NCBI RefSeq assembly: GCF_030653815.1
Contig: NZ_JAURYQ010000005.1
Location: forward strand, 1 to 33,848
DNA: 33,848 bases
Source: Rhodoferax sp.
Lineage (GTDB): Bacteria > Pseudomonadota > Gammaproteobacteria > Burkholderiales > Burkholderiaceae_C
Reading direction: 5' to 3'
Translations under genes and position numbers: made by a program
Notes under the pieces: generated by a model
The model's database searches: none
What the model saw: only the letters and a program-made list of their open reading frames with translations
Told to the model about the DNA's origin: nothing
Part shown: positions 1-7,386 of the stretch, one piece after another
Layout: each line of letters begins with the position of its first letter
How positions within the stretch are numbered: position 1 is the first letter of the stretch

Positions 1-660
1 TGTGGCGGCGGCATTTATGGCGGCCAAACCCACAGCCAGAGCCCCGAGGCCATGTTCACGCAGGTCTGCGGCTTGCGCACGGTGATGCCGTCCAACCCGT
101 ATGACGCCAAGGGCCTGCTGATCGCCTCCATCGAGAACGACGATCCCGTCATCTTTCTGGAACCCAAGCGCCTGTACAACGGCCCGTTCGACGGCCACCA
201 CGACCGCCCGGTGACCCCGTGGTCCAAACACCCGCAAGCCCAGGTGCCGGACGGCTACTACACGGTGCCGCTGGATGTGGCTGCCATCGTGCGTCCAGGC
301 TCGGCCGTCACGGTGCTGACTTACGGCACCACCGTGTACGTGTCGCAAGTGGCCGCCGAAGAAACCGGCATCGACGCCGAAGTCATCGACCTGCGCAGCC
401 TGTGGCCGCTGGACCTCGACACGCTGGTGGCTTCGGTCAAGAAAACAGGCCGCTGCGTCATCGTGCATGAAGCCACGCGCACCAATGGGCTGGGGGCGGA
501 GCTCAGCGCGCTCATTCAGGAGCATTGCTTCTACCAATTGGAAGCGCCCATCGAGCGTGTCACCGGCTGGGACACGCCCTACCCGCACGCGCAGGAATGG
601 TCATACTTTCCGGGGCCGGCGCGCGTTGGCGCCGCCCTGCAACGCGTGATGGAGGCCTGA
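1..660 (+). CDS. bkdA2: Branched-chain 2-oxoacid dehydrogenase E1 subunit beta (3' part)
   Basis: The reading frame is open from the first base, so the gene begins outside the window; 219 residues of a family of about 330-350 are visible. The visible part starts in the thiamine-diphosphate pyrimidine-binding domain (GGGIYGGQTHSQSPEA, MPSNPYDAKGLL) and includes the whole transketolase C-terminal domain (VTVLTYGTTV, DLRSLWPLD, VIVHEATRTNG). E1 alpha2/beta2 decarboxylates branched-chain 2-oxoacids from Val, Leu and Ile and passes the acyl group to the E2 lipoyl arm in the cytoplasm. The stop codon is one base before the E2 start, so the two are surely one operon. The FLEPKRLYNGPFDGHH segment favours a branched-chain E1 over a pyruvate dehydrogenase E1; an acetoin dehydrogenase is less likely. 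Confidence 0.88.
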   Translation, partial: CGGGIYGGQTHSQSPEAMFTQVCGLRTVMPSNPYDAKGLLIASIENDDPVIFLEPKRLYNGPFDGHHDRPVTPWSKHPQAQVPDGYYTVPLDVAAIVRPGSAVTVLTYGTTVYVSQVAAEETGIDAEVIDLRSLWPLDLDTLVASVKKTGRCVIVHEATRTNGLGAELSALIQEHCFYQLEAPIERVTGWDTPYPHAQEWSYFPGPARVGAALQRVMEA

Positions 661-661
661 C

Positions 662-1891
662 ATGAGCATACAAACCATCAAGATGCCCGACATCGGTGAA
701 GGCATTGCCGAGGTCGAACTGGTGGCCTGGCATGTGCAGGTGGGTGACAGCGTGGCTGAAGACCAGATCCTGGCCGACGTCATGACCGACAAGGCCACGG
801 TCGAAATTCCCTCACATGTGGCCGGCGTCGTGGTGTCACTCGATGCGGCTGTAGGTCAGGTGGTGGCCGTCGGCACCGAGATCATTCACATCGAGGTGCT
901 TGTGGGGTCGACTTCAGTCGACTATGGCCGAGCAAAGACTGCCCCACAGTCGCCCACTATCCAACCCGTCGCAGCGTCTGCCCCACCGAATTCAGCCCCT
1001 TCCCCACAGGGTTCAAAACCCATCGCCGCACCCGCGGTTCGCCACCGTGCCTGGGAACTCGGCATTCAACTGGCCACGGTCAAGGGCACCGGCCCGGCCG
1101 GGCGCATCACGCAGGCGGACCTGGACGCGCACGCGCAGCACGGCGGCGCCAGCCCGGGCAAGGTAGCCAGCGACCCGCGCTATGCGCAAGGCACAGCGGA
1201 AGAAGCGGTTCCCGTGATCGGTCTGCGCCGCAAGATTGCGCAAAAGATGCAGGAAGCCAAGCGCCGCATTCCGCATTTCACCTATGTCGAAGAAATCGAC
1301 GTCACCGAGCTCGAAGACCTGCGCGCGCGCCTGAACACGCAATATGGTGGTACACGCGGCAAACTCACGCTGCTGCCGTTTTTGATCCGTGCCATCGTGC
1401 TGGCGGTGCGGCAGCACCCCGAGGTCAACGCCCGATATGACGACGAGGCCGCCGTGGTCACGCGCTTTGCCGCCGTGCATCTGGGTCTGGCCACGCAGAC
1501 CAGCGGCGGCCTGATGGTGCCGGTGATCCGACACGCCGAAACCCTCGATTTATGGGCCTGCGCCGCCGAGATCCTGCGCCTGGCCGAAGCCGCCCGCAGC
1601 GGCAAAGCCACGCGCGAGGAACTGAGTGGCTCGACCATCACCGTCACCAGTCTGGGACCGCTGGCTGGGATTGCCCATACCCCCGTCATCAACCATCCCG
1701 AGGTCGCCATCATCGGCCCGAACCGCATCGTCGAGCGGCCCATGATCAGGGGCGGGCTGGTGGTGGCGCGCAAGATGATGAACGTCTCGAGTTCGTTTGA
1801 CCACCGGGTGGTGGACGGCATGAATGCGGCGGAGTTCATCCAGCAAATTCGCGGTTATCTGGAATGCCCGGGAACACTGCTGGTGACCTGA
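662..1891 (+). CDS. bkdB: Dihydrolipoamide acyltransferase (E2) of a 2-oxoacid dehydrogenase complex
   Basis: This 409-residue E2 has one N-terminal lipoyl domain (about 1-80) with the lipoylated lysine in the DKAT motif (Lys44). A Pro/Ala/Ser-rich linker (about 82-118) follows, then a peripheral subunit-binding domain (about 120-158, PAVRHRAWELGI...GRITQADL) and a catalytic CAT-like domain ending in DHRVVDG, with His381 and Asp385 as the expected active-site residues. It moves branched-chain acyl groups from lipoamide to CoA. Its ATG follows the E1 beta stop by one base, which fixes the start by translational coupling. No E3 (lipoamide dehydrogenase) follows, so the complex must take E3 from elsewhere. 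Substrate is assigned from the adjoining E1 beta. Confidence 0.9.
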   Translation: MSIQTIKMPDIGEGIAEVELVAWHVQVGDSVAEDQILADVMTDKATVEIPSHVAGVVVSLDAAVGQVVAVGTEIIHIEVLVGSTSVDYGRAKTAPQSPTIQPVAASAPPNSAPSPQGSKPIAAPAVRHRAWELGIQLATVKGTGPAGRITQADLDAHAQHGGASPGKVASDPRYAQGTAEEAVPVIGLRRKIAQKMQEAKRRIPHFTYVEEIDVTELEDLRARLNTQYGGTRGKLTLLPFLIRAIVLAVRQHPEVNARYDDEAAVVTRFAAVHLGLATQTSGGLMVPVIRHAETLDLWACAAEILRLAEAARSGKATREELSGSTITVTSLGPLAGIAHTPVINHPEVAIIGPNRIVERPMIRGGLVVARKMMNVSSSFDHRVVDGMNAAEFIQQIRGYLECPGTLLVT

Positions 1892-1953
1892 AATCGGTCT
1901 GGACTGTGGCACCATCGGTTCGTGCTTTTAAAAATTGATTCCGAACGCTGCCC

Positions 1954-4900
1954 ATGAACCAAATGAACCCGCCCCTTGCCGACGTCTCGCTGGACGACAA
2001 GTACGTCAACACCCAGGGCCAGGCTTTCATGAGCGGCATGCAAGCGCTGGTGCGACTGCCCCTGACCCTGCACGAGCGCGGCGCGCGCGCGGGCAAAAAA
2101 CTGGGTGGCTACATTTCAGGCTACCGCGGCTCACCGGTCGGCACCTACGACATGGCGCTGTGGGCGGCCCAGGCCCATCTGGACGCGCGTGACATCACGT
2201 TCCAGGCCGGCGTCAACGAGGAACTGGCCGCCACCGCCGTCTGGGGCAGCCAGCAAGTGCATTTGCTCGGTGACAGCGCCTTTGATGGCGTCTTTGGCCT
2301 GTGGTACGGCAAGGCGCCCGGGGTGGACCGCAGCATCGACGTGTTGCGCCATGCCAACCAGGCCGGCAGCTCGCCCCAGGGTGGTGTGCTGGCCATTGCC
2401 GGGGATGACCCCAATGCGGTGTCGAGCACCGTGACCGGCTGCTCGGATTACGACTTTGTCTCGGTCGGCATGCCGGTGCTCTACCCCGCCAGCGTGCAGG
2501 ACATGCTCGACTTCGGTGTCATGGGCATTGAACTTTCCAAATACAGCGGCTGCTGGGTTGGCTACAAGGCCGTGACCGACATTGCCGAAAGCTCCGCCAT
2601 TGTGGACCTGGACATCGACCGTGTGCGCGCCGACTGGCCCGAACTGCAGCAAACCGCCGATGTGCACATTCGCTGGCCCGACAACCGGGTCGAGCAGGAG
2701 CGCCGCCTGTATGAAGTCAAGCTGGCGCACGCCAAAAGCTTTGCGCGCTTTTCCGGCATCAACCGGATCAGCGGCGCGGCTACCGACGCACGCATCGGCA
2801 TCATCTCGGCTGGCAAACCCTGGGCTGACCTGATGCAGGCGCTGCATGACCTGGGACTGAGCGAGCAGGATCTGGCGCAGCACGGCGTGCGCCTGCTCAA
2901 GCTGGGCATGATTTACCCGCTGGATGCGCAACAGATTCTTGAATTCACCCAAGGGCTGGAGACCGTGCTGGTGGTGGAAGAGAAACGTGCCCTGATCGAA
3001 GACCAGCTCAAAAGCATTTTGTTTGGCAGCGCGCCCTGCCCTGTTGTGCTGGGCAAACTCGGGCCCGATGGCCAGACGCTGATCCCGCAGCACGGCGAAA
3101 CCAGCCCCGCGCTGCTGGCGCAGGTATTGGCCCGCAGCTTGCCCGAACTGGTCAGCAGCCCGGCGGCGCAAACCCGGCTCGCGCTGTGGCAGGCCAAGGC
3201 GCAAGCGCTGCAAAATGCCCCGGCGCTGGCAGCCCGCACGCCGTATTTTTGCTCCGGTTGCCCACACAACAGCTCGACCCAATTGCCCGAGGGCAGCATC
3301 GCCCTGGCCGGCATCGGCTGCCACTGGCTGACCCTGTTCATGGACCGGCAGACTGAGACCTTCAGCCAGATGGGCGGCGAAGGCGTGAGCTGGCTTGGCG
3401 CCATGAATTTTTCCAGCCGCCAACATGTCTTCACCAACCTGGGCGACGGCACCTACCACCACTCGGGCATCCTGGCGGTGCGGGCCGCCGTGTATGCCAA
3501 GGCCAACATCAGCTACAAGCTGCTCTACAACGACGCTGTGGCCATGACCGGGGGCCAGGCCATCTCTGATACCTTCTCGCCGCAGCAAATCGTGGCGCAG
3601 TTGCTGGCCGAGGGCGTGGGCCAAGTCGTGGTGGTGTCGGATCACCCGGAAAAGTACCAACAAATGGCGGCGCCCAACGGCGGTTTTCCCCAGGGGGTCA
3701 CACTGCACGGCCGCGACGAACTTGACGGCTTGCAGCGCAAGCTGCGCGACACCGCTGGCGTCACGGTGCTGCTGTACGACCAGACCTGTGCCGCCGAGAA
3801 GCGGCGCCGGCGCAAGCGCGGCACGCTGGCCGACCCCGATGTACGCGCCTTCATCAACGAAGCCGTGTGCGAGGGCTGCGGCGACTGCTCGGTGCAATCC
3901 AACTGCATCTCAATCGAACCGCTGGAGACCGAACTCGGCCGCAAGCGCCAGATCAACCAGTCGTCCTGCAACAAGGACACCAAATGTGTCGACGGTTTTT
4001 GCCCGAGCTTTGTCACGCTGACCGGGGCCAGGCCGCGCAAGAGCACGCGAGCGCAGCAGCAAGCGCCCAATGCCACGCCGCCCTCGCCTCCCATGCCCGC
4101 GCCGCGACGCGCGCCCGTGCTGCCCGCGCATGAAACGGTCATCACCGGCATTGGCGGCACCGGCGTCATCACCATTGGCGCCATTCTGGCCATGGCTGCG
4201 CGCCTGGAAGGCCTGAGCGCCACCTGCCTGGACCAAACCGGCATCGCGCAAAAGAACGGCGCCGTGCTGTCGCATGTGCGTATTGCGCGCGATGCCTCAC
4301 ATTTGCACACACCACGTGTCGCCACGGCCAATGCCGACCTGGTGCTGGCTTGCGACATGATGGTGGCGGCCAGCCCGGCCGCCCTGGCGACCATGACACC
4401 GCGGCGCACCCGGGTGGCACTCAACACCCATCTGGCGCCGCACGCCGCCTTTGTGCTGAACCCGGTGGGCGCCGAGTTTGGCGAAGACCAGTTGCGCAGC
4501 GCCATCGACAACGCGGCGGGTGCCGAGCGCGTGCAGGCCCTCCCGGCCACGCGTCTGGCGACCCAGCTCTTTGGCGACGCCATTGCGGCCAACATGCTGA
4601 TGCTGGGGTATGCCCTGCAGCAGGGCTGGCTGCCGGTGTCGCTGCAGGCGATCCAGCGCGCCATCGAGATCAACGGCGTTGCGGTGGCGGCCAACCTGGC
4701 CGCGCTGGACTGGGGCCGTCGCGCCGCGCTGGACCTCGACGCCGTGCTGCGCCAGAGCAGCCCGGCGCAGGTGGTACGCCTGGTCAGACCTGAAAAAGAA
4801 ACGCTGGAGACCTTGATAGCGCGTCGCAGCACGGACCTGGTCGCCTACCAAAACCAGGCTTACGCCGCGCGTTTCGAGACCCTGGTGCGCCAAGTGCAAC

Positions 4901-5487
4901 ACGCCGAGCAACAAGCCCTGCCCGGCAGCGAGCGGTTGACCCGCACCGTGCTCACCCAGGCCTACCGGCTGATGGCCATCAAGGACGAGTACGAGGTGGC
5001 CCGGCTCTACACCGATGGCCGCTTCGAGAAACAACTGCGTGAACAGTTCGATGGGGACACCAAGCTGAGCTTCCATTTGGCGCCGCCTTTGTTGGCCAAG
5101 CGCGACCCCGCCACCGGCCACCTCAAAAAGAAGGCTTACGGCCCCTGGGTGTTGTCAGTGATGCGCGTGCTGACGCGCTTCAAGGGCCTGCGTGGCGGTT
5201 GGCTCGACCCCTTCTGCCAAACCGCTGAGCGGCGCCTGGAGCGAAGCCTGGCGCGGATGTACCCGGCCATGATCGAGGCCCTGCTGCCAAGCCTGACCGC
5301 CGGCAACCACGCCGCTGCCGTCAAGCTGGCCGGCATTGGGACGGAGGTGCGCGGCTTTGGCCATGTCAAGGAACGCCAGTTGCTGCAGGCGGGCCAGCAA
5401 TGGCGGCAAGCCTGCCGGGGCACCGCGGCAGAACCGGTGGTGATGGCGTTTGTGGCAACCCTGCCAAGCAAAGAGCCCACAAGCTGA
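1954..5487 (+). CDS. Single-chain indolepyruvate ferredoxin oxidoreductase (IorA-IorB fusion)
   Basis: A 1177-residue protein that carries both IOR subunits. The N-terminal part is the alpha-type pyrimidine domain. The central TPP-binding part has PYFCSGCPHN (430-439), LGDGT (496-500) and YNDAV (525-529). A cysteine cluster (Cys639, 642, 645, 651, 672, 678, 683) can hold Fe-S. After a Pro/Ala linker (about 703-722) comes the gamma/IorB-like domain opening with GIGGTGV (732-738), and a C-terminal region matching DUF6537 (about 960-1165). Family knowledge: it oxidatively decarboxylates aryl-pyruvates such as indolepyruvate and phenylpyruvate to aryl-acetyl-CoA, reducing ferredoxin. It lies 62 bp after the branched-chain E2, which fits a shared role in transaminated amino-acid breakdown. 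The exact substrate cannot be read from sequence. Confidence 0.92.
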   Translation: MNQMNPPLADVSLDDKYVNTQGQAFMSGMQALVRLPLTLHERGARAGKKLGGYISGYRGSPVGTYDMALWAAQAHLDARDITFQAGVNEELAATAVWGSQQVHLLGDSAFDGVFGLWYGKAPGVDRSIDVLRHANQAGSSPQGGVLAIAGDDPNAVSSTVTGCSDYDFVSVGMPVLYPASVQDMLDFGVMGIELSKYSGCWVGYKAVTDIAESSAIVDLDIDRVRADWPELQQTADVHIRWPDNRVEQERRLYEVKLAHAKSFARFSGINRISGAATDARIGIISAGKPWADLMQALHDLGLSEQDLAQHGVRLLKLGMIYPLDAQQILEFTQGLETVLVVEEKRALIEDQLKSILFGSAPCPVVLGKLGPDGQTLIPQHGETSPALLAQVLARSLPELVSSPAAQTRLALWQAKAQALQNAPALAARTPYFCSGCPHNSSTQLPEGSIALAGIGCHWLTLFMDRQTETFSQMGGEGVSWLGAMNFSSRQHVFTNLGDGTYHHSGILAVRAAVYAKANISYKLLYNDAVAMTGGQAISDTFSPQQIVAQLLAEGVGQVVVVSDHPEKYQQMAAPNGGFPQGVTLHGRDELDGLQRKLRDTAGVTVLLYDQTCAAEKRRRRKRGTLADPDVRAFINEAVCEGCGDCSVQSNCISIEPLETELGRKRQINQSSCNKDTKCVDGFCPSFVTLTGARPRKSTRAQQQAPNATPPSPPMPAPRRAPVLPAHETVITGIGGTGVITIGAILAMAARLEGLSATCLDQTGIAQKNGAVLSHVRIARDASHLHTPRVATANADLVLACDMMVAASPAALATMTPRRTRVALNTHLAPHAAFVLNPVGAEFGEDQLRSAIDNAAGAERVQALPATRLATQLFGDAIAANMLMLGYALQQGWLPVSLQAIQRAIEINGVAVAANLAALDWGRRAALDLDAVLRQSSPAQVVRLVRPEKETLETLIARRSTDLVAYQNQAYAARFETLVRQVQHAEQQALPGSERLTRTVLTQAYRLMAIKDEYEVARLYTDGRFEKQLREQFDGDTKLSFHLAPPLLAKRDPATGHLKKKAYGPWVLSVMRVLTRFKGLRGGWLDPFCQTAERRLERSLARMYPAMIEALLPSLTAGNHAAAVKLAGIGTEVRGFGHVKERQLLQAGQQWRQACRGTAAEPVVMAFVATLPSKEPTS

Positions 5488-5490
5488 TAC

Positions 5491-5512
5491 ATATCAGGGA
5501 AAACCCTGATAT
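5491..5512. promoter_or_regulatory. Perfect inverted repeat between the IOR gene and the anion transporter
   Basis: ATATCAGGG (5491-5499), AAAA, CCCTGATAT (5504-5512): perfect 9-bp arms with a 4-nt loop, beginning three bases after the IOR stop. No T-run follows directly (TCACCTTT), so a classical terminator is doubtful. It could be an operator for the transporter gene, whose ATG lies 53 bp downstream, or an mRNA-stabilising hairpin. Confidence 0.5.
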
Positions 5513-5565
5513 TCACCTTTAAGATTCGGCTTGATCGACAACTCGAACCCTGGAAGGTCAATGCG

Positions 5566-7038
5566 ATGAACAACTCGTCCTTACCCAAACTGGTGCCATC
5601 GGCCATCGCCATCGGCATCGGCCTGCTGATCTGGTTTGGGATTCCGGTGCCGGAGAAAGTCACCCCGGAAGCCTGGCATTTGCTGGCCCTGTTCATTGGC
5701 ACCATTGCCGCCATCATCGGCAAGGCGATGCCGATCGGCGCGCTGTCGATCATCGCCATTTCGCTGGTGGCCATCACCGGCGTGACCCGCCCGGGCAAGC
5801 CCGAGGGCGCCATTGCCGATGCCTTGAGCGGCTTTGCCAACCCGCTGATCTGGCTGATCGCGATTGCCGTGATGATTGCCGTGGCCCTGACCAAGACCGG
5901 GTTGGGCACCCGCATTGGCTACTACTTCATTTCCCTGTTCGGCAGGAAGACCCTGGGCGTGGCCTATGGTCTGGTCGTGTCGGAGCTGGTGATTGCCCCG
6001 GTGACCCCGAGCAACACGGCACGCGGCGGCGCCATCATCCACCCCATCATGCGTTCGATTGCCGATGCCTTTGGCTCGACCCCGGAACTCGGCACCTCGA
6101 AAAAAATTGCCCGTTATCTGGCGCTGGTGAACTACAACACCAACCCCATCACCTCGGCGATGTTCATCACCGCCACGGCACCCAACCCGCTGATCGTCGA
6201 TCTGGTCGCCAAAGCCACCGACTCGGCCATCAAGATCACCTGGGGCCAGTGGGCGCTGGCCGCCCTGGTGCCCGGCCTGGTCATGCTGCTGGTGATGCCG
6301 CTGGTGCTGTATTTCCTGTTTCCGCCCGAGATCAAGAACACCCCCAACGCCAAGGAACTGGCCGACAGCGAGCTGGCCAAACTGGGGCCGATCAAAACTT
6401 CAGAAAAAATTACCTTGGGGGTTTTGGGCCTGATGCTGCTGATGTGGGCCAGCGTGCCGGCCTATTTGTTTGGTCCGGCCTACGAGATCAATGCCACCAC
6501 CACCGCCTGGATCGGCCTGTCGCTGTTGCTGGTGACCGGCGTGCTGGACTGGGACGACATTCTGAAAGCCAAGAGCGCCTGGGACACCCTGATCTGGTTT
6601 GCGGCGCTGGTGATGATGGCCACCTTCCTGGGCAAGCTGGGCTTGATCGCCTGGTTTTCAAGCTCGATTCAAACCGGCATCAGCTACCTGGGCCTGGACT
6701 GGATGACCGGCACCGCCATTCTGGTGGCGATCTACTTTTACGCGCACTACTTCTTTGCCAGCACCACGGCGCACATCACCGCCATGTTTGCCGCTTTCTT
6801 CACCGCCGGGGTGGCGCTCGGTGCGCCGCCCATGCTGCTGGCGCTGGTGCTGGCGTTCTCGTCGTCTTTGATGATGTCATTGACCCACTACGGCACCGGC
6901 ACCGCACCCATCATTTTTGGCTCGGGCTACACCACGCTCAATGAATGGTGGGGCGCCGGCCTGGTCATGAGCGTGGTCAACCTGCTCATCCTGATTGTCG
7001 TGGGCGGTATCTGGTGGTCGGTGCTGGGCTACCTCTGA
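5566..7038 (+). CDS. DASS-family (SLC13/CitT-like) anion or dicarboxylate transporter
   Basis: A 490-residue inner-membrane protein with about 12 hydrophobic segments, the usual size for divalent anion:sodium symporters and 2-oxoglutarate/malate or citrate/succinate translocators. Family signatures are PVTPSNTARGG (Ser149-Asn150-Thr151, the substrate/cation loop), TATAPNPL (202-209) and the C-terminal repeat region SLTHYGTGTAPIIFG. The start is fixed by GGAAGGT at 5552-5558; a nearer upstream ATG at 5561 meets a stop after two codons. It follows the IOR gene in the same direction after 78 bp and may share its transcript. It probably moves di- or tricarboxylates; the substrate and whether it is an antiporter or symporter are not determinable here. 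Confidence 0.85.
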   Translation: MNNSSLPKLVPSAIAIGIGLLIWFGIPVPEKVTPEAWHLLALFIGTIAAIIGKAMPIGALSIIAISLVAITGVTRPGKPEGAIADALSGFANPLIWLIAIAVMIAVALTKTGLGTRIGYYFISLFGRKTLGVAYGLVVSELVIAPVTPSNTARGGAIIHPIMRSIADAFGSTPELGTSKKIARYLALVNYNTNPITSAMFITATAPNPLIVDLVAKATDSAIKITWGQWALAALVPGLVMLLVMPLVLYFLFPPEIKNTPNAKELADSELAKLGPIKTSEKITLGVLGLMLLMWASVPAYLFGPAYEINATTTAWIGLSLLLVTGVLDWDDILKAKSAWDTLIWFAALVMMATFLGKLGLIAWFSSSIQTGISYLGLDWMTGTAILVAIYFYAHYFFASTTAHITAMFAAFFTAGVALGAPPMLLALVLAFSSSLMMSLTHYGTGTAPIIFGSGYTTLNEWWGAGLVMSVVNLLILIVVGGIWWSVLGYL

Positions 7039-7047
7039 ACGTGGGCG

Positions 7048-7269
7048 TTAGCCCTTTTTGCCGCCCATGACCAGCAGCACGCCACCCACCACAATGGCGC
7101 CAATGCCGGCCCACAGCGGCACGTTGACGGTCTTCTTTTCCTGTACCGTCATTTCAAGCGGCCCGACTTTGAGCGCCGTGGTGTCCTTGGTGTAGCTGAA
7201 GCCACCGTAGACGAGCCCGAGGGCGCCCAACACGATGAGCACGACACCGACAAGTTTGATTGAATTCAT
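7048..7269 (-). CDS. Small two-helix membrane protein (DUF3185-like)
   Basis: A 73-residue protein with two hydrophobic segments (about 3-24, VGVVLIVLGALGLVYGG; about 50-68, LWAGIGAIVVGGVLLVMGG) around a short polar stretch, ending GKKG. It resembles the DUF3185 family of uncharacterised inner-membrane proteins; family naming is from memory. The start MNSIKLVG is chosen because rc GAGGAG (7275-7280) lies 5 nt before it; an ATG eight codons further upstream has no such site. It is convergent with the anion transporter, with 9 bp between the stop codons. Function unknown. Confidence 0.7.
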   Translation of the reverse strand: MNSIKLVGVVLIVLGALGLVYGGFSYTKDTTALKVGPLEMTVQEKKTVNVPLWAGIGAIVVGGVLLVMGGKKG

Positions 7270-7386
7270 GAAATCTCCTCTGTAACGCCTCACTCAAGCT
7301 TCGACACCGACGGCATCAGAGCGTGAAACACGCCAAGCATTTAAGCACGCCAGTTCACACAACTATGTGCTGTGCCGCACAGACGC

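Noticed and set aside
907..922. GTCGACT-TC-AGTCGAC palindrome inside the E2 gene
   Set aside because: It falls in the Ala/Pro linker coding region, the frame is intact, and short palindromes of this size arise by chance.
2131..3897. Open frame of 588 codons opposite the IOR gene
   Set aside because: Same reason: a mirror of codon bias with no recognisable motif; the IOR frame carries clear TPP and Fe-S motifs.
7370..7382. CTGTGC-C-GCACAG palindrome just after polA
   Set aside because: The loop is too small for a hairpin of useful length and no T-run follows; no support for a terminator or operator.
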